This document shows positions 12,184-22,887 of a stretch of DNA of 64,000 nt, in pieces. Origin of the DNA: Theocolax elegans (Eukaryota; Arthropoda; Insecta; Hymenoptera; Cerocephalidae). Location of the stretch: contig CM047426.1 of assembly GCA_026168455.1 (NCBI GenBank), forward strand, positions 39,913,313 to 39,977,312, written 5' to 3'. Numbering within the stretch: the stretch's first letter is position 1; each line of letters begins with the position of its first letter. Made by a program: the position numbers and the translations under genes. The notes beneath the pieces are model-generated. The model worked only from the letters and a program-made list of their open reading frames with translations, searched no databases and was not told where the DNA came from.

Positions 12184-13835
12184 TTGTACTTGAGGAACAG
12201 AACATATGATAGGACTAAGAGAAATTCTTTAGATGAAAATGATAAAATCAATACTCCTGATAAAGTTGATAAACTTGTAAATTCAGAAATTCCTAACGAA
12301 GATATTCATTCACGGTTACATAATATTGTAAAACAATTTATGATGCACTTCCCATATGAGGAACAAAACACGAGTTCTCCTTGTATGAATAATGACACAA
12401 AAAAATGTATGAAAAATTTTCCGAAAAATTATAGTAATACATCAACTTTTAGTTCATCTGGTTATCCATGTTATATTCGAAGAAATTATGGTAAAAATAT
12501 CAAATATAAATGGAAGAGTTCTAGTAGAATAGCTGATAATCGAATTATTGTTCCATATAACCCTTATTTATTGTTAAAATTTAGTTGCCACATTAACGTA
12601 GAAATATGTTCTACTGCACAATGTATAAAATATTTATTTACATATTAAAATTTATGAATACGATGAGATTAAGCAATACATTAACACAAGATATTTATGC
12701 CCCCTGCCCAGATAGTATGCACAGATTATTAGAATATCTGTTACTCGAAGTGTCACATTCCTTAATACGATTAGCTATACATAATGAAGACAAGCAGGAT
12801 GTTTACTTTAAAGATAGCAAGGAAGAAGAAATAAAAATAAAAATATAGAAACTACATTAACAGCATATTTTAAATTAAATCAGGTCGATTCTGAAGCACG
12901 AAATTGTTTATATTCTGACATATCATTACATTATGTACTTGATAATAAATCAAAAGTATAGAACAAAAGAAAAAAAACAAACAAACACATATTAAGTATA
13001 ATGCATTTGGTTAATCCAAAAGATCGTAAAATATATTTCATTAGATTGTTACTTTTACATGTTAAAGGGGCATCTTCATTTGAAGATTTACGTAACGTTG
13101 ATAGTATAATATATCCCACATTTTATGAAGATGCGATAGCTAGACATTTGGTTAATGAGGATCAAGAGTGGGATAGATGTTTAGAGGAAGCAACGCAATT
13201 ACACTTTCCTATTGCCGTTTATGAATTATTTGCATTTATTTGCATTTTGCAAAATATGAAAAAAGCATTAGTGAAAATTTAACATTAAATGTAATTGATG
13301 AAAATTTACAAATCAATGGATATTCTTTGAATGATTTTAATTTACCAAGTGTATCTATGTATATACAAAAAAATGATGATTTATCAACATTCTACAATAT
13401 AAGTAACATGTTAAATGAATTACATTTTAAAGTAAATGGTAAAGTTATATTGGCTCCCACAAATCGTGATGTTATTGAAATTAATAATAAAATTTTGAGT
13501 ATAATGAAAGGGTCAATAATAGACTATTTTAGTATAGATACAGCAAAAGATGATAATGGAAAAAATCTAGATTTTATGCTACCTGTAGAATTTCTTAATT
13601 CACTAACACCCAAAGGGCTTCCTCCACATAAAATAAAATTAAAAATCGTTTCAATAGTAATTCTTTTAAGAAATCTCAATATAAACAAATTTTCTATTCT
13701 AGCTGAAATTATAAGTAGAAAAAAAAAATTGGAAAATTAGTTTTAATACCGAGAATAACTTTATGACCAGCTAAAGGAAAATTACAATTTAATATGCGCC
13801 CAAAACAATTTCAAATTTGATTTAAGATCATATTA
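12184..13835 (+). pseudogene. Helitron remnant 1 (Rep C-part and helicase C-part)
   Basis: Helitrons are rolling-circle DNA transposons encoding a HUH-Rep/Pif1-helicase protein. Three broken frames are present. 12184-12648 matches the Rep segment after the HUH motif (LDENDKINTPDKVDKLVNSE and IVPYNPYLLLKF, then CIKYLF, which lies in the tyrosine motif). 13001-13282 has VKGASSFEDLRNVDSIIYP. 13240-13740 carries the helicase C-terminal part (VILAPTNRDVIEINNKIL and LTPKGLPPHKIKLK). The Walker A and DE-box parts are deleted compared with the copy at 37.5-41.9 kb. It supplies the natural empty site for the TTAA insertion in that copy. Confidence 0.85.
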
Positions 13836-13839
13836 CGGA

Positions 13840-14160
13840 ACTAAAATTTTTAAGGCCCAAAATTTTGAGTCCCTGAAGTTTGAAGGGCAAATTATGAGCT
13901 TAAAATTTGTATGCCCAAAATTTTGAGGATCTAAAGTTTGAAGGGCAAATTATGAGCTTACAATTTTTAAGGCCTAAAATTTTGAGTTCCTAAAGTTTGA
14001 ATGTAAAATTTTGAGAATAAAATTTTTTAAAATATTAAGCCCCAAAAGATTTGAGGGCAGATTATGAGACTAAACTTTCTTAGGCCCGAAAAGGGCCTTA
14101 AGGCCCACAAAATACCCACAAAATAAAGCCTAAAAGTTACGGTCCCAGAAATAAGACCAA
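13840..14160 (+). repeat. Degenerate tandem repeats of about 60 bp after Helitron 1
   Basis: Units contain AAGGCCCAAAATTTTGAG, CTAAAGTTTGAAGGGCAAAT and TTATGAGCTTA, repeated about four times with drift. They end near a run of GGGCCTTAAGGCCC-like palindromic words (14080-14110). Confidence 0.7.
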
Positions 14161-14489
14161 TAAGAAATTTGTAATGCCTATACATAAAAATTATTCACTT
14201 ATATAAACAAAATACCTACAAAACCAAATAACCGGAGAATCGGAGAAAAATGATGTTTCACTTTAATTTAATATAACATTTGCTCACGCGTGTGCCGTTG
14301 CAAGTTCGGGTAAATGTAAAAACAATTGAGTTCCTGTAAATGCATAGGTGCAATTCGTGCGATACCCACCAAGAGAGACAAGCCTCTGAGTGTGACTGGC
14401 ATCATGATCGTTCCGTGATCAGAACATAAAAACCATATATTTTTGAATAATTCATTAATGAATTTCCGTTGGTCTATTTTCAAACACCT

Positions 14490-15788
14490 AGAGCATCTCG
14501 AAAATCGCTTCGAGATTTTGTTTAGCAGATACCAAGACTACCTGGAATTTTTTGGACAGGGTTTTGCTGAGCACAAAACTTAGGCAGTCGAACAAAGAAA
14601 CAATCACGGGGTTTAGTGCACGCAGCAGTGTCATGATTCTCTTCACACTTAACACATTTGGGTTGAGCGTGGCGAAACCGTCAAACGTGGTTATAACATT
14701 GGCATTTAAAACATTTTACCGGGCGTTTAGGTTCTACGTATGGTTCGATATTTATTTTTAAAAACGTGGATGTTTTTAAATGGATTATACTTTTAATGTT
14801 ATCGGTTTTATCTAATCTGATTAGGAATCTGAGTTATCGCGGAGTTTATAAACAACCGCGCTGAATTTTAGTTTTCTAAAGATAGATTGAAGGAGTTTAT
14901 AGGGAAAGTTAAGTTCATTACAGTAAACGTTTAGTGGGATGATCTTAACCTTCTTTTCTGCGGTGGAGTGCCGGTTAGTAAAGAAAATTTATTTTGGGTA
15001 GTACCCGGTGAAACTACCGCGTTGCTAGGTTTAATAATCAGACTTGTTTGGTCTGATTATGTATCCCTGGGTGTTTTTCGGGTAAGTTTTCGTCTGCGAG
15101 GCTCCTTGAAACCTTCCATTAAGGACTCAGCAGTAAAAGCGATGCTCTCGGAGTTCATCACAGTGCGAAAAAGAGCTTTACCCAGTTGCCATAATGGCTC
15201 ACAATCGGCTGAGAATTAAATTAGAATAGAAAATAGAGACACGTTTGCACCTGCTATTGTGAATTCGATCAATGGAGACTCAATAAAAATAATTTTCTGT
15301 ATAATGAAAATAGGTGTTTCCTATACAAAGATTCGGAGGGAACTCTGCTGGTACGTGGAATTGCGATTTAGTTATACTAGCGAAGCACGGACGTCGGAGA
15401 ATGCCGGTAGCGGCATTGCTTCGAGCTGCGTTTCGGTTATGCGAGGATGTAAAATTTAATTGTGTTGCATCTTATGACATGACGTAACAAGATACACATA
15501 CAAAAATTAAATTAACACAATTCGTTGTGCACGCATTATTTGAAAATCCGATCGATCCTTTAGCTTTTTTCTCAATCTTAAATATTAGGCGAATGATTCT
15601 GCGCACTGGGTTGCTGATTCTACCAACTGTATGTCGAGTACTACACGTCGGTAAGAATTTTCAGTTGAGTTATTCAAGATGTCCGAGTCAAAGTTGCCGT
15701 TTCGCGTGTTTTCTCTCTCGCACGTTTTTTTCCGACAATTTTGGAAACTTGTGTTTTTTATTTCGAGATTGATTCTTTTTCTTAGCAC
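14490..15788 (-). pseudogene. Jockey-type LINE ORF1 (gag-like) remnant
   Basis: On the minus strand, about 14740-14570 reads KCFKCQCYNH, then KCVKCEENHDTAACTKP, two CCHC-type knuckles spaced as in jockey-group ORF1 proteins. Upstream (about 14960-14840) is KKVKIIPLNVYCNELNFPYK, in the position of the domain that precedes the knuckles in that family. A possible N-terminus lies near 15788 (MLRKRINLEIKNTSFQN). Stops and shifts occur throughout, and no endonuclease or RT follows. The knuckles are the firm part; the N-terminal assignment is inference. Confidence 0.6.
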
Positions 15789-16067
15789 TTTTCTTTTACC
15801 AAATAGTAAACTGTTACGTTTGCGGCTATTGCAGTCTTTGCACAGTTCTTATATTATTTTTATTTTACTTACTTTCTGTCATCGTCAATTCTTGATCTAC
15901 AGAATTTTGTTGTTCGAAAATTAAATACCATCTAACTTCTTTCACTAGTCGTTTCTTACGCGGTGGAAAGTGTTGGAAAGTTATTGATAATAAAGCACCG
16001 GAAATTGTTGCAAATATGCCGAAATTCGTGCGACAAATTTATAATATTGACTCGTTAAAACAATCAT

Positions 16068-16477
16068 TTAAGGGGACAAACCAGTGTTAATCACGTAAAA
16101 AGAATTAGTTGATTTTTGGAATACAAAAATTTAATTAAAATATTATATATTTCTCGTATTTTGGGACATAAAAATACTTACAAAGTCAGCATTTTGACCC
16201 GTAATTTAAATAGCTTGAAAATGAGTCCCAACACATCTCAATCCTATGATTTGGTCTGGAGATAGAGTGCAAAAATGGATAAATTAGGTGGTAAAGTAAA
16301 GTACGTGTAACTAAGGTAAACATGTTAATTTCAAAGTCTAATACGGTTCAAAATGCTGACTTTGTAAGTATTTTTATGTCCCAAAATACTAGAAATATAT
16401 AATATTTATATTAAATTTTTGTATTCCAGGAATCAACTAATTTTTTTTACATGATTAACACTGAATTGTTCCCTTAA
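16068..16477. mobile_element. TTAA-flanked foldback MITE, 402 bp
   Basis: TTAA occurs at 16068-16071 and 16474-16477. Between them are long inverted arms, about 16072-16198 against 16349-16473. Arm landmarks are CAGTGTTAATCA, GGAATACAAAAAT and AAGTCAGCATTTTGA. Ends read GGGGACAAACC on the left and GGGAACAATTC on the right after reverse complementing. The TTAA target is typical of piggyBac-type elements. No transposase is encoded. Confidence 0.75.
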
Positions 16478-16875
16478 TGCAAACTTTTGTTTTGCATCAG
16501 ATCTATTATTTGTCGTTTTCGACTTCGATAAAATAATGGTGCAAAACATGTATTACTTTCAGAAATTAACTTATAGAAGACACATCATTTTTATGAATTG
16601 CAATGATTTTAATAAGTGCATAATATTAAATACTGAAGTATATTAACTTTTTCATATTAATTTAAATTTGCAAGGTCCGTATTTGTTATTTTTCGCCCAT
16701 TTTCATTATTCTTAATTTATTTTTAAAAACTAGTTTGTCCTGTAATAATAATTCGTTGGTTAAAAATTTTGGAAAATAATAAATTTAATGATATTTTTAT
16801 TTAATAATAGAATAAATGCGTGTAAATTATTTTATTTATTATATATTCCTGTACTTAATTATAAAACTTTGATGG

Positions 16876-17084
16876 GAGGCCTGCGATGGCTCGGTCGGTA
16901 GGGCGTCGGGCTCGTAATCTGGAGGTCTCAGGTTCGATTCCCGGCCCCGACCGATTGATACAAGCACCACTGGGGAATGTATTTTCAACAAGTGCTTTCT
17001 TCACCAAGACATCGTATGACTTCCGTCGCTGATTAGCACCGATTTGGGAGCATACAAAGGGCGACGTTAAAATAATAATAAAAA
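16876..17084 (+). mobile_element. tRNA-derived SINE with 13-bp target duplication
   Basis: The body starts GAGGCCTGCGATGGC and has an A-box-like TGGCTCGGTCGG and a perfect B box GGTTCGATTCC, the internal pol III promoter. The loop CTCGTAA would give a CGU (Thr-like) anticodon. A non-tRNA body follows, then AATAATAATA and A8. AAAACTTTGATGG flanks the insert exactly (16863-16875 and 17085-17097). It lies 85 bp upstream of the SCAR exon. The extra 3' body and the duplication rule out a functional tRNA gene. A second copy is at 20363-20533. Confidence 0.9.
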
Positions 17085-17169
17085 AAAACTTTGATGGAAT
17101 AGAGGTTTTAAATATCTGTACTAATTAAAGAATTTGTTATGTCATTGTAATTTTTAATTTTTCTTGCAG

Positions 17170-17284
17170 GGAGGATGGAAAAGATGGTTTAAAGTTTTAC
17201 ACGGATCCCAACTACTTTTTCGACTTGTGGAGTCAGGAGATGCTTAAAGATACTGAAAAGAAATTACATGATAGGGGAAAGAAG
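17170..17284 (+). CDS. SCAR: Internal exon of SCAR/WAVE (WASF) actin regulator
   Basis: An acceptor TTTTTCTTGCAG ends at 17169 and a donor GTATTA begins at 17285. After one base that completes a split codon, the exon encodes 38 uninterrupted residues beginning [20 protein letters not shown] and continuing [18 protein letters not shown]. This matches the end of the WAVE homology domain in animal WASF/SCAR proteins (R-D-D-G-K-E/D-G-L-K-F-Y-T-x-P-x-Y-F-F-x-L-W). SCAR/WAVE sits in the WAVE regulatory complex and activates Arp2/3 to nucleate branched actin downstream of Rac. The exon ends in phase 0. I did not find the flanking exons, so the adjacent introns appear to exceed 17 kb upstream and possibly 46 kb downstream. 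Intact frame and splice sites argue against a retrocopy. Confidence 0.85.
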
Positions 17285-17539
17285 GTATTAATGATTATTG
17301 AATATGTATATTTAAACATTACCACATCTCGATATCACTGATCATTATTGTCATTTTTAATCTTACGTATATCATAAATTTCTTTGTGTAACAAAGTGTA
17401 TATTCATTTGATAAGATTTGCGTTAGAGGTGTCTAAAACATGTTGAAATTTGAAGATATTTCATCATAACAATTCAGTATAACAAAATAATTATTAAATA
17501 GTGCATTAACCATTAAAACTATACCCTTGATTCTAGACT

Positions 17540-18217
17540 GACAAAGGGAGTACTTGACCTCTGGGAAACGGATCTTATCCTAACTTTGGTATGTCTTTTA
17601 TAATATAAAAATGTGAAGAAAGCCAAGTTATCTCTTGCCAATGACCACTTTTACGGGAGTTATTCGACATCTAATAATAATATCAGTAAAAATTACTTCT
17701 AATTTGATCGCTTACAACTTCGAAACAAATAGACATAGGCACTCAAACAAAAGACCAGAAAAAAGTTGAGTTTAAGTAGATATGGTTTGAAAAAAAGAAG
17801 CTCAAATTGCTTAATTCGGAGCAAAGTTATAAAGAAAATACAAAATTAAAGAACTTTTAACCAAAATTTAATATGAAAAATTTATTGTTTCTTTTGGCCT
17901 AATAATCTTAAATTTCTTATTTTCTTCATAACTTTGCTCCAAATTGAGCAAATTGAGCTTCTTTTTTTAAGCCATATCTACTTGAACCCAACTTTCTTAT
18001 GGTTTTTGGTTTGAGTGCCTATCTTTATTTGTTTTTAAGTTATAAACGATCAAATTGGAAGTAATTTTTACTAATATTATTATTAGATATCGAATAACTC
18101 CCGTAAAAGTAGCCATTGGCAAGAGTTAACTTGGCTTTCTTCACATTTTTATATTATAAAAGACATACCAAAGTTAGGATAAGATCCCTTTCCCGGAGGT
18201 AAAGTCCCCTTGTGAGT
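17540..18217. mobile_element. Long foldback element with arms of about 310 bp
   Basis: The left arm (about 17540-17870) pairs with the right arm (about 17890-18217). Matching landmarks are GGATCTTATCCTAACTTTGG, AAGAAAGCCAAGTTA, CGGGAGTTATTCGA and GCACTCAAACAAAAGACC. Arm divergence is moderate. There is no coding potential and no clear target duplication. It lies about 255 bp downstream of the SCAR exon, so it would be intronic. Confidence 0.8.
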
Positions 18218-18360
18218 TAAAATATACCGAATCGTTTAGAGAGGCAAGTCGATTGTTTGGATCTTTATTGTTTCTATTCACTTCATTATAAAAAAAAATA
18301 TATTCTCTTACAGCTAACTTAACTTCTTTATTTTTATTATCATTTAAATAAATCGATATC

Positions 18361-18616
18361 ATAAGGGAGTCCGAAAAATTATCTTCACGAATTAACTATC
18401 CAAAAATTTGCTGGCAGTAGTGGCGTTGACGTGAGGTGGGTTGAATTAATATTTGATAAAGAAAATAGGGAATCTACGACGCAAAATTGAAATTGAATGT
18501 CATAGATTAATTTTTGTCATGATTTGAATTTTGTGTCGAAAAAACCTTATTTTCTTTAATTACCCACAGATATTGTCATATATGAATTCAGCCTAATTTT
18601 TCAGACTCACCTTAAA
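18361..18616. mobile_element. Short foldback MITE (AAGGGAGTCCGAAAAATTA termini)
   Basis: The left terminus AAGGGAGTCCGAAAAATTA (about 18363) is the near-complement of the right terminus TAATTTTTCAGACTCACCTT (about 18593-18612). Internal arms share AAAGAAAATA and ACACAAAATT words. The terminus resembles the GGGGAGTCCG and GGGGATGCCG ends of the TTAA-flanked elements at 19238 and 39901, so a common family is inferred. Confidence 0.65.
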
Positions 18617-19233
18617 GTCGTGTGTGCGTGTGCGTAATATTTGATTAACAAGTATTTAATTTTTGCTAGTATAATGTATAACAGATGTATACAAACAACT
18701 CTGTAATATATGCGCGTGCATGTCCAAGCATGTGTGAGTGTATTTGCCTGCACTACAGGCATGTAAGGTCCACCCATTAAAATTACCTACCTTGTTAGAC
18801 CGACCTATCACCTCCTGCAAAAACCGCGACGAAACATCATTTGACACAGGCAAATGCACACAGACTAGCATATGTACACTCACACGAGAGCATTATTGTT
18901 TACAATTTTTCTCTCCTTTTTCCTTTAACCTTCCTATTGTAATGGTAAATATAGTATACGCTTATTCTCGCGCAATTTTTCGTTCTTCATGGTTACTAAG
19001 AGGAATTGGAAGGATTTAACAATAACAAAATTGCTCTCTGTATTACACACTACTCATAGTACAATTGTTTGGCACACTTTCTGATATGCAAATCCATAAA
19101 TCACAAAATTACAACTCTGTGTTAAATTATGAAACCAATCATCGATGACCCAATGAAACAGGCTTGCCGTCGTTGCTTAGATTCCTCCATATTTTAAATA
19201 AAGTTTGTTAGTGCTCATGTCACTTTTGTTGGG
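18617..19233. other. Non-coding stretch, no feature seen
   Basis: This contains GTGTGTGCGTGTGCG-type simple sequence near 18619 and otherwise unique-looking A+T-rich DNA. An open frame at 18738-19019 has no recognisable motif. Confidence 0.4.
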
Positions 19234-19690
19234 TTAAGGGGAGTCCGTAGAGTATAGTTTAACATATCACCATCCGATAATTGATGGTAGAAGTAGCGCT
19301 GCCGTCAGATAAGCTGAGTTCATAATCGATAAATAACGACGGACAATTATAGAAAATAGTTTCTATCACACAAAATCAAAGTTGAGCGCCATAGCTATTG
19401 ATGTAATGATTAACTACATATGGCTTAGCTGATCGAAAAGTCAGTATTTTCGACAAAAACGAATAAGTATGAACCAATGCTGAGAACATACACCGAAGTC
19501 ACTTCGTACTTATCACTGTTCGTCGAAAATACTAACTTTTTGATCCCCTAAGCTATATGTAATTAATCATTACATTAATAGCTATGGCGCTCAACTTTGA
19601 TTTTGTGAAGTAAAAAATCTATTTTCCATAATTACCCGTAATTATTGTCGACTGTGGACTCGGCCTATCTGATGGCTGCGTCACTTCTGC
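19234..19690. mobile_element. Foldback element with a TTAA-type left end
   Basis: TTAAGGGGAGTCCGTAGAG begins at 19234. Inverted arms follow at about 19290-19465 and 19505-19690, matching through CAAAGTTGAGCGCCATAGCT and ATGTAATGATTAA. The expected right-hand GGGG/TTAA terminus was not found, so the right end is truncated or replaced. Internal words resemble 18408-18470, supporting kinship with the preceding MITE. Confidence 0.65.
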
Positions 19691-19795
19691 TCGCAAATTT
19701 TAAGTTATTCTTACTTAGTAAGTCAGATGTATCTATCTTTTTAAGGCGGATTTTTTACGAATCGATACGTACATTTCACATGAATTCTATTAAAT

Positions 19796-20912
19796 ATATG
19801 CAGCCATCCACGTCAAGTGGTCAGTCCAGACTGAAAATGTTTTTTAGAAAACAGAAAAAGAAACTTTTTGTTACTGAAATCCATATGTTCAATGTTTATC
19901 AGAATACAGACAAAAATTTTTAGGTACTGAAATCTATTTGCTCAAAAGTTATTGTAACATCAAAAAGTGAACTTTTCCAAGTTTTTTTCAACACCAGCTA
20001 GGTTCACCGCTATGTATCTCAGAATCTATCAACTTGTACTACAGAACATTACATGTAACATTGGTTGCTAATTGTCTCTAGAAATTATCGTATTATAGAA
20101 CTTGAAGAAATTGTAACTTTGCCACAATTGATTTTTTTATCTAAAAGTCTAAAAAAAGCTTCAAGCAACACCTTTTAAGCGGTCTATTACTTATTAATCG
20201 CCTTTAATATCTATTTAAATTTCTAAAAAATTGTTGTGATTCTTTATATTATCATAAGTTTTTATAGACTTAAAGACTACTAATAAGCTACAGATCATTT
20301 AAAAGGTATTGCTTCAACCTTTTTTTTTAATATTCGGATAAAATAATGAATTTTTTCGAATGAAATCGGTGCTAATCAGCGACGGAGGTCATACGATGTC
20401 TTGGTGAAGAAAGCACTTGTTGAAAATACACTCCCCAGTGGTGCTTGTATTAATCGGACGGGGCCGGGAATCGAACCTGAGACCTGAAGATTTCGAGCCC
20501 GAAGCCCTAAGGACCGAGCCATCGCAGGCCTCTAAAAAAAAATTAATTGTGGTGAAGTTACAATTTTTTCAAGTTTAATATTGACATATAGTTTATGAGA
20601 CATTAACCTTGACATTAAAAATTCTCACACAGAAGAATAATTTCTGGAAAATACCTGCAACCGATGTTACATGCAATGTTATACAGTAAAAGTTGATAGA
20701 TTTTGAGATAAATAGCGGTAAACATAGCTAGTTTTGAAACAAACTTGAAAAATGTAACGTTTCGAGGTTAAAATAACTTTTGAACAAGTTGATTCTAGTA
20801 ACGAAGAATTTTTTTTCTGTTTTTTGAAAAACATTTCAGGTCTTTATCTAAAATTTGGTGCATTTCAGTATTTTGATCGGACCACTTGACGTGGAATGCC
20901 CCATATGTATAA
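19796..20912. mobile_element. Foldback with CACGTCAAGTGG termini, interrupted by a SINE
   Basis: The left end CATCCACGTCAAGTGGTC (about 19806) and right end ACCACTTGACGTGGAATG (about 20880) are inverted. Arms of about 350-400 bp match through TTTTCAA/GTTACTGAA, ACCGCTATTTATCTCA, TCTATCAACTT and TACATGTAACAT. A reverse-oriented SINE is inserted at 20363-20533. Related single ends occur at 24340, 27492, 44160, 47723 and 57140. There is no coding capacity. Confidence 0.8.
20363..20533 (-). mobile_element. tRNA-derived SINE, second copy (3'-shortened)
   Basis: This is the reverse complement of the SINE at 16876, with the B box seen as GGAATCGAACC and the 5' end as CATCGCAGGCCTC. It lacks about the last 40 bp of the other copy's body and tail. 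No clear target duplication was seen. It interrupts the foldback at 19796-20912. Confidence 0.85.
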
Positions 20913-21263
20913 CTTTATTCAATTTTTTTTTAATTTAAACATAAACTATTGTTAAATAATATAGAAACAATATATGTGAACCGGTGCATCAGTATTCGTA
21001 ATCTCTGTAACCTCTACTTCTATAATCTTACTATTATTTTAAAATGAAAACCTTTTTTCTCCCAAATGTACTTCCCTTTTTATTTAAATGTCTGTTTTAT
21101 AGGGTCGTGGATCGGAATTGAACCGGAATTGGAATGTATGTAAAGGAATTGCGTCAATGATCTACGAAAAGTCAATAAAATTGACAATTTTTCTTTTAAT
21201 TTTTGTTTTTTTGTTATTATATTTCATTATCATATTGTTGAAATATAATATGTACATTTATAT

Positions 21264-21608
21264 TGTTACATACCCAAGTTCAAACCAAGTTCATGTTATA
21301 TACCCAAGTTCAAGACAAGTTCAATATTGTACGCAAATCGTCTATAGTGTGAAGCACGCCGAAATTAGTGAGCGTGCTAATGAGTGTGAGTGGAGACACA
21401 CTTGTAAGTCTCCCCTCTCCAGTATGTATGTGAGTATGACTATAGTGCGAGAGACGCCGGACAAGACGACGCTCTCTCTGCTACTCGATCTCTCTGGCTT
21501 GAGCCTTCGCCGAATAAACATGTCGATGTATATAAGAAGTAGTAGTTAAATAAATCCACATTATTATAGAATAAAATTCTCTCCATTTTATATCCAGACC
21601 TCAACACA
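21264..21608. mobile_element. Solo LTR, 345 bp, with TATAT target duplication
   Basis: The block begins TGTTACATACCCAAG and ends CCTCAACACA. TATAT flanks it (21259-21263 and 21609-21613). A tandem CCCAAGTTCAA-type motif occurs near its start and an AATAAA-like word near its 3' end (GAATAAACA, AATAAATCC), as in an LTR with promoter and polyadenylation roles. Its last 14 bases start the tandem duplication described next. The five-base duplication fits copia or Pao/BEL groups. Confidence 0.65.
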
Positions 21609-21707
21609 TATATTTTTGTTATCATACAATTTTCACTTCACCTATTGTTACTTAAAAAAGGAGTAATGAACCTGGAATGAATTCTTTTTTTAATCCATTG
21701 GATTGCA

Positions 21708-21995
21708 GAGTGCACTTTTTCTCAAATGCATAAAAATACATTTTTCTCCTAAATGCATAACAATGCATTTTTGTCCCAAATGCATAAAGATGCATTATTG
21801 TCACAAATCCATAAAAATACATATTATCTCTAAATTCATGGAAATGCATTTTTTTCCCAAATTGCATACAAATGATTTTTGTCCCGAAAGCAAAAAGATG
21901 CTTTTTCGTTAAAAAAAGCATAAACATGCATTTTTGTCCCAAATGCATAAAAATGCATATTTTCCCCAAATGCATAAAAATATAATCTTATTCCT
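21708..21995 (+). repeat. 27-bp palindromic minisatellite, array A
   Basis: The unit is approximately AAATGCATAAAAATGCAT followed by TTTTGTCCC. ATGCAT occurs twice in each unit, so each unit is itself a small palindrome. A 27-bp period is nine codons, which explains long open frames on both strands. Repeated at 24860-25147 by the tandem duplication. Confidence 0.9.
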
Positions 21996-22361
21996 GTTGG
22001 AATATACAAGTAAGATAATGTCAATAAAATGTAGTTTACCAAAATCACTCGTCTATAGATTGCATATTTGATTTGTTAAAGTTGGTAAAAAGAAGAGATT
22101 TATGGCAATGCCTGTGGGTATGTCGGCGTACTCAGCGGACAGTTAAACCTTCCATTTTTATAACTACCTTATTGACCATATGTGTGCAGTATGAACATAA
22201 TGCGTAGTATTCTGGATGCTTTCTGAGTTTTAGGCATCATTTTTAGTTTAATCTCGAATCGCTTCTCGCAAAGCAAAGACCTATTCTTTCTCGTGACACT
22301 ATATTAAAGTGTCCAAGTTTGTTTATTATATATTGTAGTATTTTATTTACTCAACTGTCCC

Positions 22362-22684
22362 ATATGTATAAAAATGCATTATTGTCCCAACTGCATAATA
22401 ATGCATTTTTGTCCCAAATGCATAGAAATGCATTTTTTCACAAATGCATAAAAATACATTTGCCTCCAAAATGCATAAAAATACATTTGTCTCCCAAATG
22501 CATAAAAATACATTTGTCTCCCAAATGCATAAAGATGCATATTTTCCACAAATGCATAAAAATACATATTTGTCCCAAATACACATAAACGCATTTTTGT
22601 CCCAAATGCATAAAAATCCATTTTTGTTCCGAATACATAAAAATGCACTTTTTCTCAACTGCATAAAAATGCATTTTGTCCCAG
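22362..22684 (+). repeat. 27-bp palindromic minisatellite, array B
   Basis: Same unit and orientation as array A, with TTTGTCTCCC and TTTTGTCCC variants, about 12 units. Arrays A and B are separated by about 370 bp of non-repeat sequence. Repeated at 25514-25836. Confidence 0.9.
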
Positions 22685-22887
22685 GTTCTTAAAATGATTC
22701 TCTATCAACTTTATTTCGATCATCTTCTATGCAGTGATTTTATTCTATACTACGCAGTACTTTTTACAAAAAATAATATAATTTTCATCGGGACTCATTT
22801 ATTTAACTTAATTTATCTTAAGTAATCGTGGTATAATGATTCATTGTAGTATCTCTATACATACAATATTTTTTGTATAATTTCATC

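Noticed and set aside
15585..15924. Plus-strand open frames near 15.5-15.9 kb
   Set aside because: No recognisable motif; the opposite strand better fits a LINE ORF1 N-terminus.
16881..16955. Functional tRNA-Thr(CGU) gene
   Set aside because: It is joined to a SINE body and tail with target duplications; the acceptor stem is not convincing.
21708..22684. CRISPR-like array
   Set aside because: Units are contiguous without unique spacers, the genome is eukaryotic and no cas genes are present.
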